From Flavobacterium orientale (GTDB lineage: Bacteria > Bacteroidota > Bacteroidia > Flavobacteriales > Flavobacteriaceae): DNA of 64,000 nucleotides. Shown here one piece after another: positions 9,879-17,907 of this stretch. The position numbers were made by a program, and so were the translations under genes. The stretch's first letter is position 1. Every line of letters starts with the position of its first letter. The notes under the pieces were generated by a model, which saw nothing but the letters and a program-made list of their open reading frames with translations, was not told the origin of the DNA and searched no databases. Location: assembly GCF_014638005.1 (NCBI RefSeq), contig NZ_BMFG01000003.1:1-64000 (forward strand). Reading direction: 5' to 3'.

Positions 9879-9898
9879 GTTTAGTTTAGTTTAGTTTA
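9879..9898. repeat. (GTTTA)x4 tandem repeat between fabH and accB
   Basis: Four perfect GTTTA units; the last one overlaps the fabH stop codon region (9896-9898). It lies 10 bases upstream of the accB ATG. Confidence 0.9.
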
Positions 9899-10894
9899 AT
9901 TTTTATTGTAAGCCCATTTAAGGTAAATTGATCCCCATGTAAATCCGCCACCAAATGCGGCAAATATTAAGTTGTCCCCTTTTTTTAATTTACTTTCAAA
10001 ATCACTCAAAAGCAAAGGAAGTGTTGCAGAAGTTGTATTGCCATACCGTTCAATATTTACCAACACCTTGTTCTCATCTAATCCCATTCTGTTTGCCGTA
10101 GCATCAATGATTCTTTTGTTGGCTTGGTGAGCAATTAACCAGTTAACATCGTCATGAGTTAAATTGTTTCGTTGCATAATCTTTTCGCTAACATCTGCCA
10201 TTCCTGAAACAGCATATTTAAATACGGTTTTACCATCTTGAAAAACAAAGTGTTGTTTGTTGTCAATGGTGCTTTGTGAAGGAGGAAGAATTGAACCTCC
10301 GGCTTCTATTTTTAAAAATTCTCTTCCAATTCCATCGCTTCGTAAAATTTCATCTTGTAAGCCCAAACCTTCTTCGTTAGGTTCAAAAAGAACAGCACCT
10401 GCACCATCTCCAAAGATAATGCAGGTTGCTCTGTCTGTGTAATCTATAATGGAAGACATCTTATCTGCTCCAATTAGTAATACTTTTTTATATTTTCCGG
10501 ATTGAATATAAGCTGATGCTATTGACATGCCGTAAAGAAAACTTGAGCATGCCGCTTGTAAATCAAAAGCAAAAGCATTTGTAGCTCCTATTTCTGTAGC
10601 AACGTAAACCCCTGTAGCAGCAACTGGCAAATCAGGAGTTGCAGTCGCCATTATAACTAAATCTATCTCTTTAGCGTCAAGACCTCTTTTTTCTAATAAA
10701 TTTTGTGCGGCTTTTATTGCCATGAAAGAAGTTCCTTTTCCTTCTTCTTTTAACAAGCGTCTTTCTTTGATGCCGGTTCTTGAAGTAATCCATTCATCGT
10801 TTGTGTCGACCATGGTTTCCAATACTTGATTTGACAATACAAAATCAGGCACATAAGAACCAACTGCAGTTATGGCGGCTGTTATTTTACTCAT
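9896..10894 (-). CDS. fabH: 3-oxoacyl-ACP synthase III (KAS III)
   Basis: Condenses acetyl-CoA or another primer with malonyl-ACP to start fatty-acid chains. The catalytic triad is visible: Cys116 in AACSSF, His256 in AHQAN and Asn286 in YGNTTSA. I start it at ATG 10894 (MSKITAAI), which gives 332 residues, the family length; the open frame runs 11 codons further upstream from a TTG but that extension is atypical. It follows rpmF after 128 bp that include a terminator, and leads into accB. plsX, often placed between rpmF and fabH in other bacteria, is absent here. Confidence 0.96.
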   Translation of the reverse strand: MSKITAAITAVGSYVPDFVLSNQVLETMVDTNDEWITSRTGIKERRLLKEEGKGTSFMAIKAAQNLLEKRGLDAKEIDLVIMATATPDLPVAATGVYVATEIGATNAFAFDLQAACSSFLYGMSIASAYIQSGKYKKVLLIGADKMSSIIDYTDRATCIIFGDGAGAVLFEPNEEGLGLQDEILRSDGIGREFLKIEAGGSILPPSQSTIDNKQHFVFQDGKTVFKYAVSGMADVSEKIMQRNNLTHDDVNWLIAHQANKRIIDATANRMGLDENKVLVNIERYGNTTSATLPLLLSDFESKLKKGDNLIFAAFGGGFTWGSIYLKWAYNKN

Positions 10895-11005
10895 AAATGA
10901 TGTTTGTTTATCTTTTCTAAAAAACACAAGAAAAGAGGTGGAAATTACAAAAAAAAATCTAATCTATACTGTTAAAGCGTGTATTTTTACTTAAAAAATA
11001 GACAT

Positions 11006-11034
11006 AACAAAAAACTCTCACATAGTGAGAGTTT
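11006..11034 (-). terminator. Terminator between rpmF and fabH
   Basis: A perfect 10-bp stem AAACTCTCAC / GTGAGAGTTT (11012-11021 with 11025-11034) with a 3-nt loop; on the minus strand the A run at about 11008-11014 reads as U. It should separate DUF177-rpmF from fabH-accBC. Confidence 0.88.
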
Positions 11035-11056
11035 GTCTTATTTTTATAAGAAAGTA

Positions 11057-11251
11057 TTATGCAACAGCTTCTGATTTATCAATCACAACTTGTCCTCTGT
11101 AATACATTTTCCCTTCATGCCAATATGCTCTGTGGTATAAATGAGCTTCACCTGTAATTGGGCAAGTTGCAATTTGAGCAACAGTTGCTTTATAGTGAGT
11201 TCTTCTTTTGTCTCTTCTTGTTTTCGAGGTTTTTCTCTTTGGATGTGCCAT
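11057..11251 (-). CDS. rpmF: 50S ribosomal protein L32
   Basis: Small basic protein of the large ribosomal subunit. The 64 residues start [16 protein letters not shown], the standard L32 N-terminus. The usual four zinc-binding cysteines are mostly lost: one Cys in TCPITGE is visible, so this looks like a zinc-independent or reduced form. It sits 9 bp after the DUF177 gene, the nearly universal partner of rpmF. Confidence 0.97.
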
Positions 11252-11260
11252 TTTACTATA

Positions 11261-11800
11261 TTATTTATCCGTTAATAGTTTTTTTAATTGATCCCAACGT
11301 GGATCTGTCTCTTCTGTAATATTTTCTTCTTGTACGCCTTTGACTGCCAATTCTTCTAATTTCTCAATAGCTTCAGATTGCAATGTTCCATCTTTGACTC
11401 CCGGATGAACACGCTTTAATGGAACTGACAATACAATCATTTCATAAATGTATTGCGAAATGTCAATTTGGTGTTCGCCATGAGGCAAAATCAACAACTC
11501 TTCATTTTCATCATTAAAAGCATCTCCAAATTGAACAACCAATTTTATTTTACCTTTAATTGGCAAGTCAAATGGTTCTCCGGTAACATCACAAGGAACG
11601 TTTACTGTTCCTTTGTGTTTGAATTGCAACTCCAACATGGTTGATTTTTTATCTAAAACAACCGATGTTTGTATGGCACAATTTTCAAACTCATCATATT
11701 CGAAGCGATCAAAGAACGTCTTATCTATTTGATAGTCAAATTGGTGTTTTCCTTGCTTTAATCCGATAAACGGAATTAAAAATTCATTAGATACTTTCAT
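11261..11800 (-). CDS. DUF177 (YceD-family) protein
   Basis: Members of this family are co-transcribed with rpmF across bacteria and plants and have been linked to 23S rRNA accumulation. I chose ATG at 11800 (MKVSNEFLIPF) because the longer reading starts with a TTG that is embedded in a perfect TATCTTTG promoter element. The resulting 179 residues show the family's central VTGEPFDLPIKGK and acidic C-terminal part (NITEETDPRWDQLKKL). No catalytic motif is visible. Confidence 0.9.
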   Translation of the reverse strand: MKVSNEFLIPFIGLKQGKHQFDYQIDKTFFDRFEYDEFENCAIQTSVVLDKKSTMLELQFKHKGTVNVPCDVTGEPFDLPIKGKIKLVVQFGDAFNDENEELLILPHGEHQIDISQYIYEMIVLSVPLKRVHPGVKDGTLQSEAIEKLEELAVKGVQEENITEETDPRWDQLKKLLTDK

Positions 11801-11833
11801 CTCAACATCAATTTGTCCCAAAAATTCGGTTTG

Positions 11834-11841
11834 CAAAGATA
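11834..11841 (-). promoter_or_regulatory. -7 element for DUF177-rpmF
   Basis: TATCTTTG on the minus strand (CAAAGATA on the plus strand), about 34 bases upstream of the ATG at 11800. It overlaps the TTG that would otherwise be taken as the start. Confidence 0.5.
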
Positions 11842-11884
11842 TAAAATTATCGTAAATCCAATACAGTTATAAACATTTTTTTGT

Positions 11885-12931
11885 TTAAAACTGTTTTTCT
11901 TTTGTTTTTAGCGGTTTTTCAGTGATTTGAGCATATTCAAATCTTGATTTATAGATGTCAATTGCTAAATAAACAGCTTCTTTAAACGAATTGTGATCAG
12001 CTTGATTTTTTCCGGCTATTTCAAATGCAGTTCCATGATCGGGCGATGTTCTGACTTTATTTAAACCGGCTGTATAATTTACCCCATTTCCGAAAGACAA
12101 TGTTTTGAAAGGAATCAGACCTTGATCATGATAACATGCAATAACTGCATCATATTTTTCATGTGAATTAGTTCCAAAAAAACTATCTGCAGCATAAGGT
12201 CCAAACACAAAAGTACCTTCATCAAACATTTTACGGATTGTTGGTCTTAAAACAGCATCATCTTCTTTTCCAATTACGCCTTGATCACCACAATGTGGAT
12301 TAAGCCCTAAAACAGCAATCTTAGGTTTTCTAATTTTAAAATCTTGAATTAAGGATTGTTTTATTGTTGAAATTTTTTGACGAATTAACTTTTCTGTTAT
12401 GTGTTTTGAAACATCTGTAACCGGAATATGATCTGTTAGCAAACCAATTCTCAAAGAATCACTCACCATTAGCATTAGTGCATCACCATCTAATTCCTGA
12501 TTTAAATAATCGGTATGACCAGGAAAATTAAAATCTTCTGTTTGAATGTTGTATTTATTAATTGGAGCAGTAACCAAAACATCAACCACACCTTCTTTTA
12601 GAGCCTTTGTTGCCGCAACAAAAGACTTTATTGCATAACTTCCCACAACATCATTTGCTACGCCATATTCTAGATTAAAACTGTCTTTCCACAGATTATA
12701 AACATTAATTTTTCCGGGAACAATTTGGTCTAGTTTATCTATTCCATGTAAAAACGCAGTAGATTCATGACTTTTTCTTAAAAAAGATAACATTTTAACA
12801 TTAGCAAAAATAATCGGAGTACAGAACTCTAACATTCTGGGATCTTCGAATGTTTTAAGCACAACTTCACTTCCAATTCCGTTTAAATCTCCAATTGAAA
12901 TTCCTACCAGTATATTTTCTGCTTTGTTCAT
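11885..12931 (-). CDS. pdxA: 4-hydroxythreonine-4-phosphate dehydrogenase
   Basis: NAD-dependent oxidation of 4-phosphohydroxy-L-threonine in DXP-dependent pyridoxal phosphate synthesis. The 348 residues are the family length. The divalent-metal histidines are in FPGHTDYL and CYHDQGLIPFK, and the family signature RTSPDHGTAFEIAGK is intact. The start is ATG at 12931. It is divergent from ribE with a 61-bp shared promoter region; both are cofactor genes. Confidence 0.96.
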   Translation of the reverse strand: MNKAENILVGISIGDLNGIGSEVVLKTFEDPRMLEFCTPIIFANVKMLSFLRKSHESTAFLHGIDKLDQIVPGKINVYNLWKDSFNLEYGVANDVVGSYAIKSFVAATKALKEGVVDVLVTAPINKYNIQTEDFNFPGHTDYLNQELDGDALMLMVSDSLRIGLLTDHIPVTDVSKHITEKLIRQKISTIKQSLIQDFKIRKPKIAVLGLNPHCGDQGVIGKEDDAVLRPTIRKMFDEGTFVFGPYAADSFFGTNSHEKYDAVIACYHDQGLIPFKTLSFGNGVNYTAGLNKVRTSPDHGTAFEIAGKNQADHNSFKEAVYLAIDIYKSRFEYAQITEKPLKTKEKQF

Positions 12932-12933
12932 AA

Positions 12934-12963
12934 TTGTCTTAAGGATAATAATTGCTACTTTTG
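12934..12963 (+). promoter_or_regulatory. Promoter of ribE (TTG-N19-TACTTTTG)
   Basis: TTG at 12934-12936, 19 bases, then TACTTTTG at 12956-12963: both boxes and the spacing fit the Bacteroidetes consensus TTG-N17-23-TAnnTTTG. The ribE ATG is 29 bases further. Confidence 0.65.
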
Positions 12964-12968
12964 AAGTG

Positions 12969-12976
12969 CAAATTTA
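12969..12976 (-). promoter_or_regulatory. -7 element for pdxA
   Basis: TAAATTTG on the minus strand, 37 bases upstream of the pdxA ATG; it interleaves with the ribE promoter, so the two divergent genes may interfere with each other. No well-spaced -33 box. Confidence 0.4.
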
Positions 12977-12992
12977 AGAAAATAAAACGCAA

Positions 12993-13580
12993 ATGTTTAC
13001 AGGAATAATAGAAACTCTTGGATTAATTCAAGAGGTCAATTACGAAAAAGAAAATATTCACCTTTCTGTTTCTTCAGATATAACTTCAGAACTCAAAATT
13101 GACCAAAGTGTGGCACATAATGGTATTTGCTTGACTGTAGTTTCAATTAGTGAAACTGCTTATACTGTTACTGCCATAAAGGAAACTATTGAAAAAACTA
13201 ATTTAGGAAGTTGGAAAAAAGGCGATTTAATTAACCTTGAAAGAGCCATGAAGTTAGGCGATCGCCTCGACGGTCACATTGTTCAGGGCCATGTAGATCA
13301 AATTGGAATTTGTAAATCAATAAAAGAAACGGAAGGAAGTTGGTTGTTCACGTTTGAATATCAACCAACATTTAACAACATAACTATTGAAAAAGGATCA
13401 ATAACTGTTAACGGAGTCAGCCTGACTGTTGTAAATTCGAAAGCTAATGAATTCAGTGTTGCTATCATTCCCTATACTTATAAACATACTAACTTTAAAA
13501 ATTTTGAAGTTGGATGTCAAGTTAACTTAGAGTTTGATGTAATTGGAAAATATGTGGCGAGGCTTCATTCGCTTTCTTAA
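12993..13580 (+). CDS. ribE: Riboflavin synthase, alpha subunit type
   Basis: Dismutates two 6,7-dimethyl-8-ribityllumazine to riboflavin. The N-terminus MFTGIIETLG is diagnostic. Two lumazine-binding repeats follow, with NGICLTVV in the first and VNGVSLTVV in the second. At 195 residues it has the usual length. It is flanked upstream by a good promoter and downstream by a terminator; other rib genes are not in the window, and no FMN riboswitch is apparent in the 29-base leader. Confidence 0.97.
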   Translation: MFTGIIETLGLIQEVNYEKENIHLSVSSDITSELKIDQSVAHNGICLTVVSISETAYTVTAIKETIEKTNLGSWKKGDLINLERAMKLGDRLDGHIVQGHVDQIGICKSIKETEGSWLFTFEYQPTFNNITIEKGSITVNGVSLTVVNSKANEFSVAIIPYTYKHTNFKNFEVGCQVNLEFDVIGKYVARLHSLS

Positions 13581-13581
13581 T

Positions 13582-13614
13582 AAAAAAATCTCCATTTATA
13601 GTGGAGATTTTTTG
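13582..13614 (+). terminator. Bidirectional terminator between ribE and the proline-rich small gene
   Basis: AAATCTCCA (13586-13594) pairs with TGGAGATTT (13602-13610), with A and T runs on either side. The stop codon of the minus-strand gene (13596-13598) lies in the loop. Confidence 0.88.
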
Positions 13615-13811
13615 TTTATTTTAGATAAATTCAATTTATAGAATGCAAAGAGAATCGCAATTACAACTAATACAAGTAAGTATGTATCAATTGGCGAACC
13701 GGGTGGAGGCGGTGGACTTGGTGGAGGCGGACCTGAACCATCTACTGCAAATACCGACAAACTCACAAATGTGAATAGCAGCACAATTAAACATTTAGGG
13801 TCAATTCTCAT
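13596..13811 (-). CDS. Small secreted proline-rich protein with C-terminal membrane segment
   Basis: About 71 residues starting at ATG 13811 (MRIDPK); an upstream TTG would add three residues. It has a hydrophobic signal sequence ending near VFAVDG, a Gly-Pro stretch with runs of four and five prolines, then one membrane helix (TYLLVLVVIAILFAF) and a basic tail. I believe similar short signal-peptide / polyproline / membrane-helix proteins are common in flavobacteria, without a known function. The gene's stop codon is inside the loop of the terminator. It stands alone, upstream of nothing on its strand. Confidence 0.7.
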   Translation of the reverse strand: MRIDPKCLIVLLFTFVSLSVFAVDGSGPPPPSPPPPPGSPIDTYLLVLVVIAILFAFYKLNLSKINKKSPL

Positions 13812-14011
13812 AAGGTACAAAACTAAACAAATTTCCTCTTCAACAAAATTTTTTCACAAATAAAGTGAAAATCCTGAAAAAAAAGGAACAACCACAACAA
13901 AATTGGTTCAATTATACACTTTATCCGTTAAAAAGCTCAAAAGTAAAATTAAATTCCAAATGATTTAATGAATGAACATTATTTTAATGTAAACATTTTC
14001 TTCGTCTTTCG

Positions 14012-14046
14012 ACAAAAAAAACCCTTTCTAAATTTGAAAGGGTTTC
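14012..14046 (-). terminator. Terminator of the tRNA gene
   Basis: AAACCCTTTC (14019-14028) pairs with GAAAGGGTTT (14036-14045) across a 7-nt loop; on the minus strand a U run follows (A run 14014-14021). Confidence 0.85.
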
Positions 14047-14051
14047 TTTTG

Positions 14052-14125
14052 TGGTCCCACCTGGGCTCGAACCAGGGACCACCTGATTATGAGTCAGGTG
14101 CTCTAACCAACTGAGCTATAGGACC
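14052..14125 (-). tRNA. tRNA with CAU anticodon, probably tRNA-Ile2
   Basis: The minus strand folds into a full cloverleaf: acceptor stem GGTCCTA/TGGGACC, D arm with TAGCTCAGTTGGTTAGAGC, anticodon stem CCTGA/TCAGG with loop CTCATAA (anticodon at 14089-14091), T arm with GGTTCGAGCCC and discriminator A. CCA is not encoded. The absence of the initiator hallmarks (three G-C pairs closing the anticodon stem, unpaired first acceptor position) rules out fMet. The C4-G69 and C5-G68 acceptor pairs are the known E. coli recognition features of TilS for Ile2, so I favour Ile2 over elongator Met; that part is inference. Confidence 0.93.
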
Positions 14126-14174
14126 GGTTTTGAGGTTGCAATATTACCACTATTTTTGATTTACTCCAAAATTA

Positions 14175-14576
14175 TTATTGTATTTCTTGACATAATTCTA
14201 TTAATACACCATTTGTAGATTTTGGATGTAAAAAAACAACCAATTTATTATCCGCTCCTTTCTTTGGAATTTCATTCAATACTACAAAACCTTCGTTTTT
14301 AAGTCGCTCAGTTTCACTAACAATATCTTCAACATCAAAAGCTATATGATGAATTCCTTCTCCTTTTTTTTCAATAAACTTTGCAATCGGACTCTCGGAA
14401 TGAGTGGCCTCCAACAATTCAATTTTATTTGGTCCGTTAAGAAAAAAAGAAGTTTTTACTCCTTCACTAGCAACTTCTTCTTCTTTATAGGGTGGATTTC
14501 CAAAAAGCTTTTCAAATAATTGGTTTGACTTTTCTAAATCTTTTACAGCAATACCAATATGTTCTATTTTTCTCAT
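14175..14576 (-). CDS. mce: Methylmalonyl-CoA epimerase
   Basis: Interconverts (2R)- and (2S)-methylmalonyl-CoA in propionate/succinate metabolism. A 133-residue VOC-fold protein with two beta-alpha-beta-beta-beta units. The metal ligands are visible: His in KIEHIGIAV, His in IHHIAFDV and Glu in VLIELCQE. The start is ATG 14576. The gene is divergent from rbfA; methylmalonyl-CoA mutase genes are not in the window. Confidence 0.93.
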   Translation of the reverse strand: MRKIEHIGIAVKDLEKSNQLFEKLFGNPPYKEEEVASEGVKTSFFLNGPNKIELLEATHSESPIAKFIEKKGEGIHHIAFDVEDIVSETERLKNEGFVVLNEIPKKGADNKLVVFLHPKSTNGVLIELCQEIQ

Positions 14577-14637
14577 TATTTAAAATTGTAAATTCAAATT
14601 TCAACTGATGTAACACTTGAAAAGACAAAGATATATA

Positions 14638-14665
14638 TTTTGAAAGTTAAAATGTTGTATTTTTG
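14638..14665 (+). promoter_or_regulatory. Promoter of rbfA with -7 element touching the start
   Basis: TATTTTTG (14658-14665) is an exact TAnnTTTG; a TTTTG at 14638-14642 lies 15 bases upstream, slightly close for a -33 box. Only four bases separate the element from the ATG, so the transcript should be leaderless. Confidence 0.5.
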
Positions 14666-14669
14666 CCCA

Positions 14670-15062
14670 ATGGAAACGAATAGACAAAAAAAAATAGGAA
14701 GTGTTTTACAGAAGGACCTTGTGGACATTCTGCAAGGAGAAATCAGAAAAAATGGCATTACAAACTTGGTGATTTCTGTGTCAAAAGTAAGTGTGACTAC
14801 TGATTTATCTGTTGCAAAAGTTTATTTGAGCATCTTCCCTCCGGAAAAAGGCAAAGAATTATTGGAAAGCATCAAATCCAATACGCCATTAATTAAACAC
14901 GATTTATCACAACGTGTTAAACTGCAACTTAGAAAAGTTCCCAATTTGACTTTTTTTATCGATGATTCGCTTGAATACATTGAAAAAATTGACCAAGCAC
15001 TTTCGATGAAAGAAAATCCAGTTATGAACCGAGATTTATTAGAAAAAAGAAAAAAATCATAA
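14670..15062 (+). CDS. rbfA: Ribosome-binding factor A
   Basis: Assists late maturation of the 30S subunit and 16S rRNA 5' end. I start it at ATG 14670 (METNRQKKIGSVLQKDL), giving 130 residues; the longer frame from TTG 14640 overlaps the promoter. The KH-like fold is recognisable (LVISVSKVSVTTDLSVAKVYLS and LRKVPNLTFFIDDS). The next gene begins one base after its stop, so both form an operon. Confidence 0.95.
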   Translation: METNRQKKIGSVLQKDLVDILQGEIRKNGITNLVISVSKVSVTTDLSVAKVYLSIFPPEKGKELLESIKSNTPLIKHDLSQRVKLQLRKVPNLTFFIDDSLEYIEKIDQALSMKENPVMNRDLLEKRKKS

Positions 15063-15063
15063 C

Positions 15064-16263
15064 TTGAAATTTCCTTTTTACATAGCTAAAAGATATTTAT
15101 TTAGTGCTAGTAAAAACAATGCTATCAATATTATTACCGCAATTTCTTCTCTTGGAATAATTGCCGGAACTATGGCAATGTTTGTAGTTCTCTCAGTTTT
15201 TAGTGGATTGAAAGACTTCAGCTTGTCATTTACAAATGATTTTGATCCGCAACTGAAAGTGGAAAGTAATATGGGGAAAACATTTTTTCTCTCGGAAGAA
15301 CAGGAGAAAAAACTATCCGAAATAAAAGGTGTCCAAAATTACAGTAAAATTATTGAAGAAAAAGCCTTGTTTACTTTTAATGGCAAGGATCAATTAGCTT
15401 TTATTAAAGGTGTAGATTCTAATTTTGTAAAAGTTACAAGTATTGAAAACACCATTTTTCAAGGCGAATGGTTAGACCATGATTCCTATCAAGTAGTTAT
15501 TGGTTCTGGAATTGCTCAAAAATTATCAGTTGGATTGTTCGATTTTAATAATGTATTTGAAGCTTTTGTAGTAAGACCGGGAAAAGGGGCTTTTGAAAAT
15601 CCTGATAACGCTTTTAACAAAATTCAATTAAACCCAATTGGTTTTTATTTTTTAAATGAAGATTTGAATCAAAAATATGTTTTTTGTGACCTTGAAGTTG
15701 CACAGGAATTATTAGAACTCAAATCCAATCAAATTACAAACATTGAATTTAAACTCTCTGAAAAACACAATGAATCTGAAATTAGAGAAAATTTAAAAAC
15801 TATTTTAGGTGCTGATATTGTCATAAAAAACAGAGGCCAACTCAATGAATCCTTATATCGCATGCTAAATACAGAAAATTTGATTTTGTATTTGATCCTA
15901 ACTTTGGTTTTAATTGTCACTTTGTTTACCTTAATTGGTGCTTTAATTATGATGATAATTGACAAAAAAACCAACTTAAAAACACTTTTCAATTTAGGTA
16001 CTTCAATTCAAAACCTACGCTTTATTTTTCTGACACAAGGTTTTTTAATTTGCATAATTGGTGGGTTACTTGGTATTTTCTTAGGGTCAATTGTTATACT
16101 TCTTCAGTTAAAGTATGAGCTTTTCATGATTACGCCAAGTTTAGCATATCCTGTAGTTTTTTCTCTTAAAAACATTTTACTGACTCTGGGAACCATCTCA
16201 CTTTTAGGACTATTGTCCTCCTGGATAGCCAGCAGTAGGGTAAACAAAAAACTATTGGAATAA
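15064..16263 (+). CDS. FtsX/LolC-E-like ABC transporter permease
   Basis: Predicted permease of a lipoprotein-releasing or FtsX-type ABC system. It has an N-terminal membrane helix (about 23-48), a large MacB-like periplasmic domain (about 50-265) and three C-terminal helices (about 268-295, 315-345, 365-388) of the FtsX domain. The family opening FPFYIAKRYLFS is preceded by TTG at 15064, two codons upstream; no ATG is available near it, and the TTG comes one base after the rbfA stop, so TTG initiation with translational coupling is likely. The ATPase partner is not in the window. Confidence 0.88.
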   Translation: MKFPFYIAKRYLFSASKNNAINIITAISSLGIIAGTMAMFVVLSVFSGLKDFSLSFTNDFDPQLKVESNMGKTFFLSEEQEKKLSEIKGVQNYSKIIEEKALFTFNGKDQLAFIKGVDSNFVKVTSIENTIFQGEWLDHDSYQVVIGSGIAQKLSVGLFDFNNVFEAFVVRPGKGAFENPDNAFNKIQLNPIGFYFLNEDLNQKYVFCDLEVAQELLELKSNQITNIEFKLSEKHNESEIRENLKTILGADIVIKNRGQLNESLYRMLNTENLILYLILTLVLIVTLFTLIGALIMMIIDKKTNLKTLFNLGTSIQNLRFIFLTQGFLICIIGGLLGIFLGSIVILLQLKYELFMITPSLAYPVVFSLKNILLTLGTISLLGLLSSWIASSRVNKKLLE

Positions 16264-16286
16264 TTTCCTTCTATCAAAAATAAATT

Positions 16287-16294
16287 TACATTTG
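16287..16294 (+). promoter_or_regulatory. -7-like element upstream of the MATE gene
   Basis: TACATTTG fits TAnnTTTG; it would give a leader of about 120 bases. No -33 TTG at the proper distance. Confidence 0.3.
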
Positions 16295-16420
16295 TAGTTC
16301 ACTTCAAGAAATATGATAGTATTTTTTTGTCCTTATTTCGTATAAAGACGTATTTCTCGCTTTAATTTAATCTGAAAGTTCTATCAGATAAATTTTTATT
16401 CACTTAATCTTTATCAAAAA

Positions 16421-17848
16421 ATGACAGAAAATAAACTATCAAAAGGTATGTTTTCACGTATCTTTTCTACTATAAAAATGGCTTTAAAAGGCGAAGCCGA
16501 TTTTGATTATACTTCCGGAAAAATAAAAACAGCCGTCATTCTACTCGCCATTCCGATGGTGTTAGAAATGATGATGGAATCGGTTTTTGCTTTAGTCGAT
16601 TTGTACTTTGTTGGTCACTTAGAGAACAGCAGTTTTGCCGTTCAAACCGTTGGATTAACCGAATCGGTTCTCACTATAATTTATTCATTAGCCATCGGAA
16701 TCAGTATGGCAGCCACAGCGGTTGTTGCCCGAAGAATTGGAGAAAAAGATCCGGTTGCTGCGGCAAAAGCTGGTATGCAGGCGATACTAATTGCTGTTGC
16801 TGTAAATACCATTCTCAGCATTTTCGGAATCATTTATGCGACGGATATTTTAATTTGGATGGGTTCTTCGCAAGAATCAGCTGTTTACGGAACTTCGTTT
16901 GTTCAAATTATGATGGGAGGAAGCGTTTCCATTATGTTGCTTTTCCTAATCAACGGAATTTTCCGTGGTGCAGGAAATGCCGCCATTGCAATGAAAAGTT
17001 TGATGTTGGCAAATGGTTGTAACATTATTTTAGATCCAATTTTGATTAACGGTTGGGGACCAATTCCCGCCTATGGATTAACCGGAGCTGCGATTGCGAC
17101 AACCATCGGAAGAAGTATTGGTGTAATCTATCAAATGTATCATCTCTTCAACGGAAAAGGCGTGATCAAAATGATGGTGGCTTACATAACTCCCGATTTT
17201 GATCAGATAAAAGCCTTAGTTAAAATTGCTGCTCCTGGCGTTTTACAATTTGTGATTGCTTCGTGCAGTTGGATTTTTATGGCAAACCTTGTCGCAACTA
17301 CCGGAGGAGATATTGGTTCTGCGGGTTATCAAACCGCACTTAGAATTATGATGTTTTTCATTCTTCCAGCTTGGGGACTGAGTAGTGCGGCCGCCACATT
17401 GGTGGGTCAGAATTTAGGAGCAAAACAAATTGAACGTGCCGAAAAATCGGTGATGGTTACCGCAAAGTACAATGTGATTTTTATGGCTATCATTATGATT
17501 GTTACGTTAACCGCTGCCCGACCAATTATCACTTTATTTACAAATGACAAAGCGGTTTTAGACATTGCCGTGGAAGCGATTCAGATTATGAGCTTAGGCT
17601 ATGTTTTCTACGGTATTGGAATGGTACTCATCAATGCATTTAACGGAGCAGGAGATACGTGGACACCGACAAAAATTAACTTCTTCGGGTTTTGGTTGTT
17701 TCAAATCCCGTTAGCTTATTTTTTAGCGAAGTTTTTAAAAATGGGTCCAACCGGCGTTTTTATGGCGGTTCCGATAGCAGAAACGTGCATTACCATTGCA
17801 GGTTATATTTTGTATAAAAAAGGGAAATGGAAGAAAATGGTGGTGTAA
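16421..17848 (+). CDS. MATE family efflux transporter
   Basis: Cation-coupled multidrug export pump of the inner membrane. The 475 residues contain twelve hydrophobic segments in two homologous halves, each beginning with the typical AIPMVLEMMMESVFALVDLYFVGHL / KIAAPGVLQF pattern, and an N-terminal cytoplasmic extension of about 40 residues. The start is ATG 16421. It stands alone; the substrate cannot be predicted. It is followed by a long inverted repeat. Confidence 0.93.
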   Translation: MTENKLSKGMFSRIFSTIKMALKGEADFDYTSGKIKTAVILLAIPMVLEMMMESVFALVDLYFVGHLENSSFAVQTVGLTESVLTIIYSLAIGISMAATAVVARRIGEKDPVAAAKAGMQAILIAVAVNTILSIFGIIYATDILIWMGSSQESAVYGTSFVQIMMGGSVSIMLLFLINGIFRGAGNAAIAMKSLMLANGCNIILDPILINGWGPIPAYGLTGAAIATTIGRSIGVIYQMYHLFNGKGVIKMMVAYITPDFDQIKALVKIAAPGVLQFVIASCSWIFMANLVATTGGDIGSAGYQTALRIMMFFILPAWGLSSAAATLVGQNLGAKQIERAEKSVMVTAKYNVIFMAIIMIVTLTAARPIITLFTNDKAVLDIAVEAIQIMSLGYVFYGIGMVLINAFNGAGDTWTPTKINFFGFWLFQIPLAYFLAKFLKMGPTGVFMAVPIAETCITIAGYILYKKGKWKKMVV

Positions 17849-17859
17849 CTAAATTAATA

Positions 17860-17902
17860 ACCATATAAGTCATTTAAGTTTTTCTTATATGACTTATATG
17901 GT
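17860..17902. repeat. 19-bp inverted repeat (hairpin) between convergent genes
   Basis: ACCATATAAGTCATTTAAG (17860-17878) is complementary to 17884-17902 with one mismatch and a 5-T loop. It probably acts as a transcription end for both neighbours, although there is no long U run outside it. Its right arm also contains the 14-bp sequence repeated at 18490. Confidence 0.85.
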
Positions 17903-17907
17903 AAAAT

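Noticed and set aside
14052..14125. Initiator tRNA-fMet
   Set aside because: The first acceptor pair G1-C72 is formed and the anticodon stem lacks the three G-C pairs of initiators.
17860..17902. Long inverted repeat considered as a transposon end
   Set aside because: No transposase, and the arms form one hairpin with a 5-nt loop rather than distant terminal repeats.
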